This document shows, one piece after another, positions 43,420-51,024 of a stretch of 64,000 nucleotides of DNA (positions within the stretch are counted from its first letter, which is position 1; each line of letters starts with the position of its first letter). The stretch spans positions 124,280-188,279 of the forward strand of contig JAPPFM010000058.1 of assembly GCA_028821605.1 (NCBI GenBank), read 5' to 3'. The translations under genes were made by a program, and so were the position numbers. Source of the stretch: Candidatus Poribacteria bacterium (GTDB taxonomy: Bacteria; Poribacteria; WGA-4E; WGA-3G). The notes beneath the pieces are model-generated. The model was not told the DNA's origin, made no database searches, and was given only the letters and a program-made list of their open reading frames with translations.

Positions 43420-44454
43420 ATGGACTGGACTAATTTTGGTTGGGCAGGCATAGAACTGGAAATACCCACAACATGGGAACTCAGCGGACTTAGCGGAGAT
43501 CAGAAAGCAGGGTATCTCCGACTTGACGACGCAGAGATGCCTCGTCTTGAACTCAAATGGGCGCATACTCGACGCAAAAAGCCAGATCTTCATGCGATGC
43601 TTGACGAATATTTCAAGTTGATTCGCAAGACCTACAAGAAAGGTGGCGAACTCTCTTTCCGTCGGAACGTTAATCTCATTAAAGAAGAAGAATTCTTTAA
43701 GGGACGCACCGTTCTCGGCTTTAGCTGGAAAGGGAGTATACGTGCCAACGGGTTGATTTTTCACACCGGAAAACGAATCACGATTGTGCAGGTGATGGGG
43801 AGACTCAAAGAGAACTGGCGACCCACGGTCCTTCGGATTTTCCAATCAATTGTAGACCGTAGCGAGGAATCACTGACGCTATGGAGTGCCTATGGACTCA
43901 AGCTGGGTGTTCCGAAAGAATACAAACTGGAACGTCAGAAATTACTCAGTGGCTATTTGTTGTTTGCCTTTGTTGCAAAGCCGGTTCGCTTTCAAAGTGT
44001 GGTAAAGCTTGCTAAACTCGCAAGCAGCCGACTGCGGAACAACGGTTCTGTAGAAGATTTAGACACGCCTCCACCCGACATAGGTCGTCTCAGTGTTGAA
44101 CGGTATGGACCAGCAGAGGTGATGCTGAATGACTATAAAGACACACCGAATCCGCTGGAGGCATGGTTTCGCGCCAAATACGCAAAAGCAATTCGTGGCT
44201 ACGGATTTGAAGTAAAGTCCGAGACAAATTCGGAGGATGAACAGCTGACACTTACTGGAGAACAGACACGACTCTACGACGGTATACCGTTCAGTCCGGT
44301 GCTGATGCTCGACAAACTATCCAAGCGGACAGCACTTGTGTTTCATCTCTGGCGATGCAACCACTCCAATCGTATTTACGTCATTCAGTCTATCGGTAGC
44401 ATCAATGCGTCCCCGACTGTCCAGAAGGTTGCTGAAAGTATTGTGTGTCATTAA
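43420..44454 (+). CDS. Two-domain protein of unknown function in the giant-permease cluster
   Basis: 344 residues, no signal peptide and no membrane span. The chain looks like two copies of one fold: the first half begins WAGIELEIPTTWELSG with GYLRLDDAEMPRLELKW, the second begins YGLKLGVPKEYKLERQ with GYLLFAFVAKPVRFQSV. The EIPxxW start recalls PsbP/DcrB-like or stress-related small beta domains, but I cannot name a family. No ribosome site is visible; the repeat R3 ends just before the ATG. It is followed by the PqqD-like gene 63 bp later, and the conserved order with ATPase and permease suggests a shared system. Confidence 0.65.
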   Translation: MDWTNFGWAGIELEIPTTWELSGLSGDQKAGYLRLDDAEMPRLELKWAHTRRKKPDLHAMLDEYFKLIRKTYKKGGELSFRRNVNLIKEEEFFKGRTVLGFSWKGSIRANGLIFHTGKRITIVQVMGRLKENWRPTVLRIFQSIVDRSEESLTLWSAYGLKLGVPKEYKLERQKLLSGYLLFAFVAKPVRFQSVVKLAKLASSRLRNNGSVEDLDTPPPDIGRLSVERYGPAEVMLNDYKDTPNPLEAWFRAKYAKAIRGYGFEVKSETNSEDEQLTLTGEQTRLYDGIPFSPVLMLDKLSKRTALVFHLWRCNHSNRIYVIQSIGSINASPTVQKVAESIVCH

Positions 44455-44517
44455 AAGTAGCAGGCAGACTCCGTTCTGCCGTTCGCCTATTCAAGAAACC
44501 ATGATAACGAAGCAAAA

Positions 44518-44991
44518 ATGCTGAACAGAATTTTATACGCCCTCAAAATTAAGAAGCGTCCCGATGTGGACCGGAGTCAGGTGATGAAGTCGTTTCCCGT
44601 GCGGAACCAACTCATAACCTGGGAGGTAGACGATAAAGGCGAAGCCTCACTCGTCATTCCACAGAAAGATAAACTCTGGACTCGACTCGCCGGTAAACTC
44701 TTTATGCTCCCCGATAAAAGGGTTATCGTATTGGATTCTATCGGAACTTATGTGTGGCAGATGTGCGATGGTAAGCATACCATTTCGCAGATTATAAAGG
44801 GAGTCCAAAACCAATACCAATTGACTCGTAAAGAGGCAGAAACGTCGCTCTTTACGTTCATGCAACAACTCGGCAAACGGAACTTCATAGGGTTCGCTAT
44901 TCCTAATCCTCAACAGAATACACCAGCAACGCCAGAGTCGGAACCCGAACCCGCAAAGCCGGGATTTTTTGGGTCCCTATTGAGACGGTAA
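44518..44991 (+). CDS. PqqD-like protein
   Basis: 157 residues. The middle (about 75-135) has the PqqD pattern: VIVLDSIGTYVWQMCDGKHT, then ISQIIKGVQNQYQLTRKEAE and FMQQLGKRNFIGF, with helices of a winged-helix-like fold. PqqD family members bind and present precursor peptides to radical SAM or other maturation enzymes (RiPP recognition element). No radical SAM enzyme or clear precursor peptide is visible nearby. The C-terminal tail is Pro/Glu-rich and ends FFGSLLRR. It is 43 bp before the ATPase gene. Confidence 0.78.
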   Translation: MLNRILYALKIKKRPDVDRSQVMKSFPVRNQLITWEVDDKGEASLVIPQKDKLWTRLAGKLFMLPDKRVIVLDSIGTYVWQMCDGKHTISQIIKGVQNQYQLTRKEAETSLFTFMQQLGKRNFIGFAIPNPQQNTPATPESEPEPAKPGFFGSLLRR

Positions 44992-45034
44992 GTAGAACCT
45001 TTGATTGAAAATTTAGGAAAAATAGGAGAGAGAA

Positions 45035-45847
45035 ATGAATACACAAACAGAGATAGGTGATGTTGGCGCAACTTTTGCCGAAACACCAGAACGCTTTGAG
45101 CGCCTTATTCCGAAAGAAAACACAGTCCGCGTCCGAAACCTCATTAAGCGGTACGAGATGGGTACACAGACTGTAGATGCCCTCCGCGGTGTTAATTTTC
45201 AAATCCAGCGCGGTGAGTACATCTCAATCATGGGTCCCTCTGGTTCCGGGAAGTCAACGCTCTTCAACATGATTGGCGGCTTAGATAAACCGACCGAAGG
45301 CAGAGTTTACATTGACGAAGTGGACATCGCACAACTTGATGCGTACGAACTCGCGTGGCTCCGCTGTCGAAAGATCGGTTATATCTTCCAGTCATTCAAC
45401 CTCATCCCTGTTATGACAGCACTTGAAAACGTCTCACTTCCGATGATCTTTGCGGGTATGAGTGCTGATGAGAGCCGGGAGAAAGGTGTGGATCTCCTCA
45501 AACTCGTTGGATTGGGGGACCGCGTGCAACACAAACCGTTAGAACTCTCCGGTGGACAGCAGCAGCGTGTCGCAATCGCACGTTCGCTCGCGAACGACCC
45601 AGCGATTGTCCTCGCCGATGAACCAACCGGAAACCTTGATACCAAAACCGGGTTAGAGATCATAGCACTGCTCCGTCGCCTTAACGATGAAAACGGTGTG
45701 ACCATTATCACAGCAACACACGACCATAAGATGTTAGATGTCTCCGACCGTATTTTCCACATGGCAGATGGCAAAGTAGACAAAATCGAGACACGCGAGG
45801 AGATTGATCTCCATGTCGGTAAATTAGACGGTGAAGAGGTCGGGTAA
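45035..45847 (+). CDS. LolD/MacB-type ABC transporter ATP-binding protein
   Basis: 270 residues. Walker A GPSGSGKST (about 67-75), Q-loop YIFQSFNLIPVMTALENV, signature LSGGQQQR, Walker B IVLADEPTGNLDT and switch His in ATHD. This is the MacB/LolD/FtsE class that powers FtsX-type permeases by mechanotransmission. An N-terminal extension of about 30 residues precedes the ABC domain. AGGAG lies 7 bp before the ATG. Its likely partner is the FtsX-like giant protein at 33538; another possible partner is the MacB-like permease at 54950. Confidence 0.92.
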   Translation: MNTQTEIGDVGATFAETPERFERLIPKENTVRVRNLIKRYEMGTQTVDALRGVNFQIQRGEYISIMGPSGSGKSTLFNMIGGLDKPTEGRVYIDEVDIAQLDAYELAWLRCRKIGYIFQSFNLIPVMTALENVSLPMIFAGMSADESREKGVDLLKLVGLGDRVQHKPLELSGGQQQRVAIARSLANDPAIVLADEPTGNLDTKTGLEIIALLRRLNDENGVTIITATHDHKMLDVSDRIFHMADGKVDKIETREEIDLHVGKLDGEEVG

Positions 45848-46008
45848 ATAGTTTTCAGTTTTCATGCTTCCCAGTGAGAACAGTTGTCAGTAAGAAAGTT
45901 GTGAAGTGTGCTAAAGTTTCAAAGTTGAGAACTTTATGGACTTCCCTAACTTTAGAACACTTTACAGACTTCTTTAACTGAAAACCGATAACTGAAAACC
46001 ATTGAAAA
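45848..46008. repeat. Composite GTTATCAGT inverted repeat R4
   Basis: Starts right after the ATPase stop codon (AGTTTTCAGTTTTCATG, AGTTGTCAG) and ends AACTGAAAACCGATAACTG and AAACCATTGAAAACC, a few bases before the start of the gene at 46017. Centre has an AAAGTTTC/AACTTT inverted stretch. Confidence 0.65.
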
Positions 46009-46016
46009 CCATTGAA

Positions 46017-47138
46017 ATGAATATCTACAAACGCTTAGGCATTCGCACAGTTATCAACGGCAACGCGACGCTCACACGGCTCGGTGGTTCAATTATGCCA
46101 CCTGAAGTTGTTGAGGCGATGGTTGAAGCCTCAAAGCACTTTGTAGATATTATTGAACTCCAAAAACGGGTCGGTGAAGAAATTGCGGCACTCACACATA
46201 ACGAGGCAGCTTATGTCTCTTGTGGTGCTGCCGCTGCGTTGACACTCAGTACCGCAGCATGTATCACCGGACTCGATGCCGCCAAGCGCGAAAAATTGCC
46301 CCACCTCGACGCATCAATGAAAAGCGAAGTCATCGTGCACCGCCACGGTCGTGTCGGATACGACTTTGCTGTACGACAAGTAGGTGTCACATTCGTAGAA
46401 ATAGGCGATGAAAACGGAACGACCCGCGACGAGTTAGAGAACGCTATCAGTGAAAAAACCGCCGCGATCTTCTACTTCGCGAACCCGGGTAGAGAACATC
46501 TCTGGGTGTCTTATGAAGAAGCCATCGCGATTGCCAAAAGACACGGTGTTCCCCTCATCGTTGATGCCGCTGCACAATTACCACCCCCAGAAAATCTATG
46601 GCGTTTCACGGAGATGGGAGCGGATTTAGCACTCTTTAGTGGTGGAAAAGGCTTGTGTGGTCCTCAAAGTAGCGGCTTAATCGTGGGGAACAAATCGTTG
46701 ATTGAGGCTATCGCTTTCAACGGACCACCGCATCCGTTTATCGGCAGGGGTATGAAGGTCGGTAAAGAGGAGATGGTCGGTTTGCTTGCCGCTGTCAACT
46801 GGTATCTGGATCAGGACTACGAAGCGTTACAGCAATCCTACGAAGATCAGGTTACCTATTATGACGAGGTGTTCGCGGACATCCAAGGCGTTACAGTACA
46901 TCGTAGTTTTCCCTCCGAAGCTGGACAACCGATGCCCCGCACTGAAATCCGATTTGACGCAGAACAACTCGGTATCACACGCGATGAAATCCTCCAGCAA
47001 CTCACAGAAGGTGAACCCTCTATTGACATCGCAGGCGCAGGTGCAGACGGTGTTCTTATCAATGGACAAACCCTGATGCCCGGAGAGGTAGAAATTATCG
47101 CCCAAAGATTAAAGGAAATCTTAGGTAAGACAGCATGA
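46017..47138 (+). CDS. SelA/DgaE-like PLP-dependent enzyme
   Basis: 373 residues from ATG 46017; a TTG at 46002 is also possible but lies in the repeat. Fold type I PLP enzyme of the SelA-related group: TVINGNATLTRLGGS at the N-terminus, EAAYVSCGAAAALTLSTAAC, D183 in IVDAAAQLPPP and the Schiff-base Lys211 in LFSGGKGLCGPQSSG. The group includes selenocysteine synthase and D-glucosaminate-6-phosphate ammonia-lyase (DgaE). With no selenium genes nearby, an amino-sugar acid or amino-acid lyase role is more likely. It overlaps the next gene by 4 bp (ATGA). Confidence 0.82.
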   Translation: MNIYKRLGIRTVINGNATLTRLGGSIMPPEVVEAMVEASKHFVDIIELQKRVGEEIAALTHNEAAYVSCGAAAALTLSTAACITGLDAAKREKLPHLDASMKSEVIVHRHGRVGYDFAVRQVGVTFVEIGDENGTTRDELENAISEKTAAIFYFANPGREHLWVSYEEAIAIAKRHGVPLIVDAAAQLPPPENLWRFTEMGADLALFSGGKGLCGPQSSGLIVGNKSLIEAIAFNGPPHPFIGRGMKVGKEEMVGLLAAVNWYLDQDYEALQQSYEDQVTYYDEVFADIQGVTVHRSFPSEAGQPMPRTEIRFDAEQLGITRDEILQQLTEGEPSIDIAGAGADGVLINGQTLMPGEVEIIAQRLKEILGKTA

Positions 47139-47845
47139 AATTGAATAACGGTATTCGCCTGACATGGCTCGGACATTCCACCTTCAAAATCGAAGCAGAT
47201 GGACAAACACTCCTCATAGATCCATGGGTGACAAACAACCCAGTATGTCCAGATGCCCTCAAAACCTTCGACACCCTCAATGTGATACTCATAACACACG
47301 GGCACGCGGATCATATCGGCGATGCGGTATCTCTTGCGAAAGAACACACACCGACAGTCGTGTCCATCGTCGAAATCGCAGGGTGGCTCGGTAAACAGGG
47401 TGTTGACAACACAATTGGGATGAACAAGGGCGGCACTGTCACCGTCGGCGGCATAAAGGCAACGATGGTCTCAGCAAACCATAGCAGCAGCTTCACAGAG
47501 GAAGACGGCACGACAGTTTATTTAGGTGAACCAGCGGGTTATGTTATTGAATTCGCGAACGGCTATAAGATCTATCACGCTGGAGATACGAATGTCTTCG
47601 GAGATATGGGGATTATCGGCGAGATCTATCAACCTGACTTGGCACTGCTACCCATTGGTGACCATTTCACGATGGGACCCCGTGAAGCCGCTTATGCCGC
47701 ACAATTACTCAATGTCCCAGCGATCCTACCCATCCATTACGGCACTTTCCCACTCTTAACAGGAACCCCTGAAGAACTCCGTAAATTGACAGCATCCCAA
47801 GATGTGGAAATTATTTCGTTAGCGGTCGGGGAAACATTAGATTAG
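47135..47845 (+). CDS. UPF0173 metal-dependent hydrolase (metallo-beta-lactamase fold)
   Basis: 236 residues. N-terminal LTWLGHSTFKIEADG, metal motif THGHADHIGDA (HxHxDH), NHSSSF, the phosphate-like AGDTNVFGDM motif and C-terminal LPIHYGTFPLL all fit the YtkL/UPF0173 family. Substrate unknown. Its ATG overlaps the stop of the PLP enzyme, so the two are translationally coupled. Its 3' end overlaps the convergent galU by 9 bp. Confidence 0.9.
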   Translation: MKLNNGIRLTWLGHSTFKIEADGQTLLIDPWVTNNPVCPDALKTFDTLNVILITHGHADHIGDAVSLAKEHTPTVVSIVEIAGWLGKQGVDNTIGMNKGGTVTVGGIKATMVSANHSSSFTEEDGTTVYLGEPAGYVIEFANGYKIYHAGDTNVFGDMGIIGEIYQPDLALLPIGDHFTMGPREAAYAAQLLNVPAILPIHYGTFPLLTGTPEELRKLTASQDVEIISLAVGETLD

Positions 47846-48733
47846 AGAATTCCGATAGGGGCTTTGTAATCCAAAGGCGTTTACAGTTTTGAGTAAATCC
47901 TGTGGGTTGCCTGTATCGTATCGCTTACCTGCGACGTGGTAACCGTGCATGCCTTCCTGTTTTATGATTTCTGTCATCGCATCCCGTAACTGAATCTCGC
48001 CGTGCGTTACAATTCGGTGTTTGTAATTGTAATCCAGAATATCAAAGAGGAGGGGGGTCAGAAGGTCGATTCCGAAGTTGCAGAGGTATTGCTGTTCTGG
48101 GATACCTTCCACGCGGAGATGCTGCTGCGCGAACGCCACTGTCGGTTTTTCTGCAATTTGTGATAACGTAAAGAGCCTCTCAGATTCTACAGAAGGGCTG
48201 CCGTGAACAATGCCGTTGAGCGAGAGTTCATTTTCATGACAAAGGTCAAGGCTTGTGACAGATTGCCCAACCTCTGTGTAAACATCCATGAGCTGCTTGG
48301 CACAAGAAACACCCGATTCCGGAATATAGAGATGGTCTCCAAGCAGAATCATAACCGGCTCACCATCCGCGAAATCCCTTGCACAATAGATGGCGTGCCC
48401 GAATCCTTCCGGTTCCGCCTGAATTGCGAAATGCAGTCGATTCCCTATTTCTTCCAACCGATCTGCCTGCCCTGCTAACTCCGGTTTTTCACGAATCGCA
48501 TCGGCGACAGCACCAGAAAAATAGGTGGTAATCGGTTCAACCTGTTGCGGCTGAGCGACGATACACACCTCTTCCACACCTGCCGTTAGTGCTTCCTCAA
48601 TAACCATCTGAATGATCGGCTTTGCGATACCATCCTGATCGATAATCGGAAAGAGTGCTTTCGGTACGGCTTTTGTGGCGGGGAAAAGACGTGTCCCGTA
48701 TCCAGCAATGGGGATAATCGCTTTTCTAATTAT
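47837..48733 (-). CDS. galU: UTP-glucose-1-phosphate uridylyltransferase with non-canonical start
   Basis: Makes UDP-glucose from UTP and glucose 1-phosphate for glycan synthesis. An ATG-started frame begins only at 48607 and would lack the nucleotide-binding motif. The same frame continues upstream through KAIIPIAGYGTRLFPATKAV, exactly the family's N-terminus, to a TAG at 48740-48742. Between this stop and the motif there is no ATG, GTG or TTG: the codons are AAT CCC ATA ATT AGA AAA. Homologues commonly begin MIRKA, so translation would start at ATA (48733) or ATT (48730), with GGAG 9-12 bp upstream. Full length is then 298 residues, normal for GalU. A sequencing error is possible. Confidence 0.85.
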   Translation of the reverse strand: MIRKAIIPIAGYGTRLFPATKAVPKALFPIIDQDGIAKPIIQMVIEEALTAGVEEVCIVAQPQQVEPITTYFSGAVADAIREKPELAGQADRLEEIGNRLHFAIQAEPEGFGHAIYCARDFADGEPVMILLGDHLYIPESGVSCAKQLMDVYTEVGQSVTSLDLCHENELSLNGIVHGSPSVESERLFTLSQIAEKPTVAFAQQHLRVEGIPEQQYLCNFGIDLLTPLLFDILDYNYKHRIVTHGEIQLRDAMTEIIKQEGMHGYHVAGKRYDTGNPQDLLKTVNAFGLQSPYRNSLI

Positions 48734-48739
48734 GGGATT

Positions 48740-48895
48740 CTACTCCGTTTTTTCCGTTGTTAAAAATGGGTTATCTTTCATAAGCGCATAATCAATATCA
48801 GCATGAAGATTTTCGCGGTTCATAATCGAAAAGGTCTTCCGCAGTATAGTCCATACGGTTTCAAGAGGATATGAAAAACGGAAACCCAAACCAAG
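48740..48895 (-). other. Short open frame ending just before galU
   Basis: A frame of 51 codons without a clear start, ending TAG at 48740, in phase with galU. The readable part is SYPLETVWTILRKTF, then SIMNRENLHADIDYALMKDNP and a KTE terminus. It could be the C-terminal remnant of a gene once upstream of galU. The KTE-stop is also kept in the relic copy near 50015. Its 5' part overlaps the terminator at 48874. Not counted as a gene. Confidence 0.35.
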
Positions 48896-48918
48896 TTATT
48901 ACTGGATTCAGGTTTCCG
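48874..48918 (-). terminator. Predicted rho-independent terminator after the discoidin-like gene
   Basis: On the minus strand CGGAAACC, a 24-base loop, GGTTTCCG, then TTTTTC. It lies 27 bp after the stop of the gene at 48945. Confidence 0.6.
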
Positions 48919-48944
48919 ATTTAGAAAATGTTCGATATTTGCGC

Positions 48945-49640
48945 TTATCGGACGTTTTTGAGGTGTCCCCATGTAGTTGTGAGTTTGGCTTTAGGGTCTA
49001 CGGCGGTCAGAGTATCGCCAAAGTACTCAATTTCGCCAATTTGAAAGTACGCCCCAGCCGGGTTCGATGCAGTGTCAAAAGTAACATGCCGGAAAAAACG
49101 ATACCCAGTTTTTTGAACGTCGTAATCTTCCCCTGCCTCAAAAAGGACGACTTGCAGTCGCTGATCCCAAAAACTTTTCCCGTCGTGAGCAAAGATGGTC
49201 GTAAACTTCTTGCCGTCGTTCGACCCTTGAACCTCCCACACTGTCGGGTCCCTCGGAGGAACATCGTTCGCTGAAGATACGGTGAAGTGTGTTAATGCGT
49301 ACTGCTCCTCAAACTCAGCTGTCACGTGTAGACCTTCTTTCGGAATGCCGCCCCCACGTCCGCAGCACCATTTGTCATTGCTGGGGCCAAGACGGTTATC
49401 AAAGACGTTAAACGCAAATTCACCGCCCGCGAATCCAGGTTCATCGTTGGCTGAGAAAATGGCGTTGTAACCTTTATCTGCTTCAGGCTCACCATCGTCT
49501 TCTGGATCGGTTAGGTCTCCACCTAACAGTTCATCCGTTCCTACGCCTAAGACTTCCTCCGCCTGTGCCATGTCGCTTGTGCTGATAACACAATAGGCTA
49601 TCATCAGCACAAATCCTGCTAATACCAACATAATTTTCAT
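48945..49640 (-). CDS. Exported discoidin-like (F5/8 type C) protein
   Basis: 231 residues from ATG 49640 (AGGAG 10 bp upstream; a TTG at 49649 is too close to that site). Signal peptide MKIMLVLAGFVLMIAYCVIS. The mature part has NDEPGFAGGEFAFNVFDNRL, LTHFTVSSANDVPPRDPTVW, EVQGSNDGKKFTTIF and YFQIGEIEYFG, the usual series of a galactose-binding/discoidin beta-sandwich that binds carbohydrates or surfaces. The last residues, KLTTTWGHLKNVR, resemble those of the LamG protein at 50105 (KLSATWGYLKALR), suggesting a shared C-terminal signal. Confidence 0.78.
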   Translation of the reverse strand: MKIMLVLAGFVLMIAYCVISTSDMAQAEEVLGVGTDELLGGDLTDPEDDGEPEADKGYNAIFSANDEPGFAGGEFAFNVFDNRLGPSNDKWCCGRGGGIPKEGLHVTAEFEEQYALTHFTVSSANDVPPRDPTVWEVQGSNDGKKFTTIFAHDGKSFWDQRLQVVLFEAGEDYDVQKTGYRFFRHVTFDTASNPAGAYFQIGEIEYFGDTLTAVDPKAKLTTTWGHLKNVR

Positions 49641-49787
49641 GTCGTTCAATCTCCTAAAGAAATGAATCTCACTTTTACGTGAGTTTTACGTTAAGTAGGT
49701 GAGTTTGAATAAACTGCACCCATTTTACCATTTTACCATACTAATCTTTACGAATCCGTGTTCCACAATGATATATTATTCCATATT

Positions 49788-49815
49788 ATTATAGAAAATT
49801 CAATATCATTTTCAA
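49788..49815 (-). promoter_or_regulatory. Predicted promoter of the discoidin-like gene
   Basis: On the minus strand TTGAAA, 16-bp spacer, perfect TATAAT in a very AT-rich stretch, about 150 bp before the ATG. The leader also contains CTCAC-N6-GTGAG near 49667. The rest of the 49641-50104 gap is the relic at 49877-50011 and nothing else seen. Confidence 0.5.
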
Positions 49816-49876
49816 AAATATAGAAAACAACGCAAAGAATTAGATTATCATAGAAAACTTTGTGCAGTTACCTGCC

Positions 49877-50011
49877 CTATTGTGAACTTTCACCACGGAG
49901 TGCCTCAAGAACGACCTCCGCTTTAAACTCGGGGGTGATGTTTCTTCGTTCGCGTTGCGGGGAAAGGCGTGTTCCGTATCCAGCAATCCGAATAAGCACT
50001 TTTTTAATGAT
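49877..50011 (-). pseudogene. Relic: galU 5' end joined to IS3-type transposase OrfA fragment
   Basis: On the minus strand the frame reads IKKVLIRIAGYGTRLSP, clearly a diverged copy of the galU N-terminus, then switches to RERRNITPEFKAEVVLEAL and RGESSQ, typical of the N-terminal helix-turn-helix of IS3-family OrfA, and stops. DNA similarity to the true galU start extends upstream over the GGAGTAG segment, so about 75-95 bp were copied. The codons at the start position are ATC ATT, again not ATG. It marks a past insertion or recombination event; not functional. Confidence 0.65.
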
Positions 50012-50104
50012 GGGGTTCTACTCCGTTTTTAATCGTGTTGGGCTGAGGCATGGAAACCCCGCCCAACAACTTTAGTAGTGCTCGTTTTCTGTAGGTGCCC
50101 GCTT

Positions 50105-50875
50105 TTAATTTCGCAACGCCTTGAGGTATCCCCAAGTGGCTGAGAGTTTCCCAGCAGGCTCAACGGGCAATTGATCGCTCTTAGACTCAAAATTCTGTTC
50201 GACCTCTTTTTCATCAAGGATCCGATCATAGATGCGGACATTATCTATCATCCCGATGAGGAACCTGCCATCGTGTTCACTACCGATGCGCCGTTCCTTC
50301 ATGTTTTCAGGAGTTGTGCCAGCATTCCCTTCATCAACTAACTCACCATCAACATAGAGTTTGAGTTCGTTGTCTTTGGTATTGCTGGTGTAGACAATGT
50401 GATACCACCTGTCGGTTTCAGCATTCAAGCGAATTTTGACACCGTCGTTTTTATGAACTTGAATCTGGTTTCCTTCAAATTTGAAATGGACCTTGCCAGC
50501 CGCCCACTGCCACGTTGAAACGATGCCTTGAATGCCACCGAACTGTCCCTCAAGCGCGTAGCATTCAATAGATACATGATCGAAATCACCCATATCGGGG
50601 ATTTTAACGTAGTTGTCGGGTTTCCCTTCAAACTCCATCGCTTCTCCGGTGCCATCTGTCGCACCTTCGACAAAATTGAGTTTACCAACGACTTCTGCAT
50701 CGTTTTTGCCAAGAACATCTTTGACAGTCTTGCCATCCAAATCAGCTTCATTGAGCGTCCACATGGCAACGAGTCCATCTGTTACGAAATCTTGTGCATC
50801 AGCCGCTGTCACATAGCAGAACACAGTGAGAAGTGCGGCAAGTACACAGATTATTCTGATATTCCTTAGACGCAT
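50105..50875 (-). CDS. Exported LamG-domain protein
   Basis: 256 residues. Signal peptide MRLRNIRIICVLAALLTVFC with cleavage near AADAQ. One laminin-G/concanavalin-like domain: GLVAMWTLNEADLDG, AMEFEGKPDNYVKIPD, WYHIVYTSN, LKLYVDGELVDEGN and IGMIDNVRIYDRILDEKEV, the standard LamG_3 order. Such domains bind glycans or proteins outside the cell. The C-terminus PAGKLSATWGYLKALRN shares a motif with the neighbouring discoidin-like protein. AAAGGAG lies about 9 bp before the ATG. Confidence 0.87.
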   Translation of the reverse strand: MRLRNIRIICVLAALLTVFCYVTAADAQDFVTDGLVAMWTLNEADLDGKTVKDVLGKNDAEVVGKLNFVEGATDGTGEAMEFEGKPDNYVKIPDMGDFDHVSIECYALEGQFGGIQGIVSTWQWAAGKVHFKFEGNQIQVHKNDGVKIRLNAETDRWYHIVYTSNTKDNELKLYVDGELVDEGNAGTTPENMKERRIGSEHDGRFLIGMIDNVRIYDRILDEKEVEQNFESKSDQLPVEPAGKLSATWGYLKALRN

Positions 50876-51024
50876 TTAAATTTCTCCTTTCGATTGTAAC
50901 AATTAGATGTAGAGGGATACAAGAATTGTCCCTCATCTTTAGTCGCTGATTAATAAGACACATCTACAACAATCAGGTTCGCTAAAACCTTTCCATACAT
51001 TTTACCTGATAGATTTTGGGTCTG

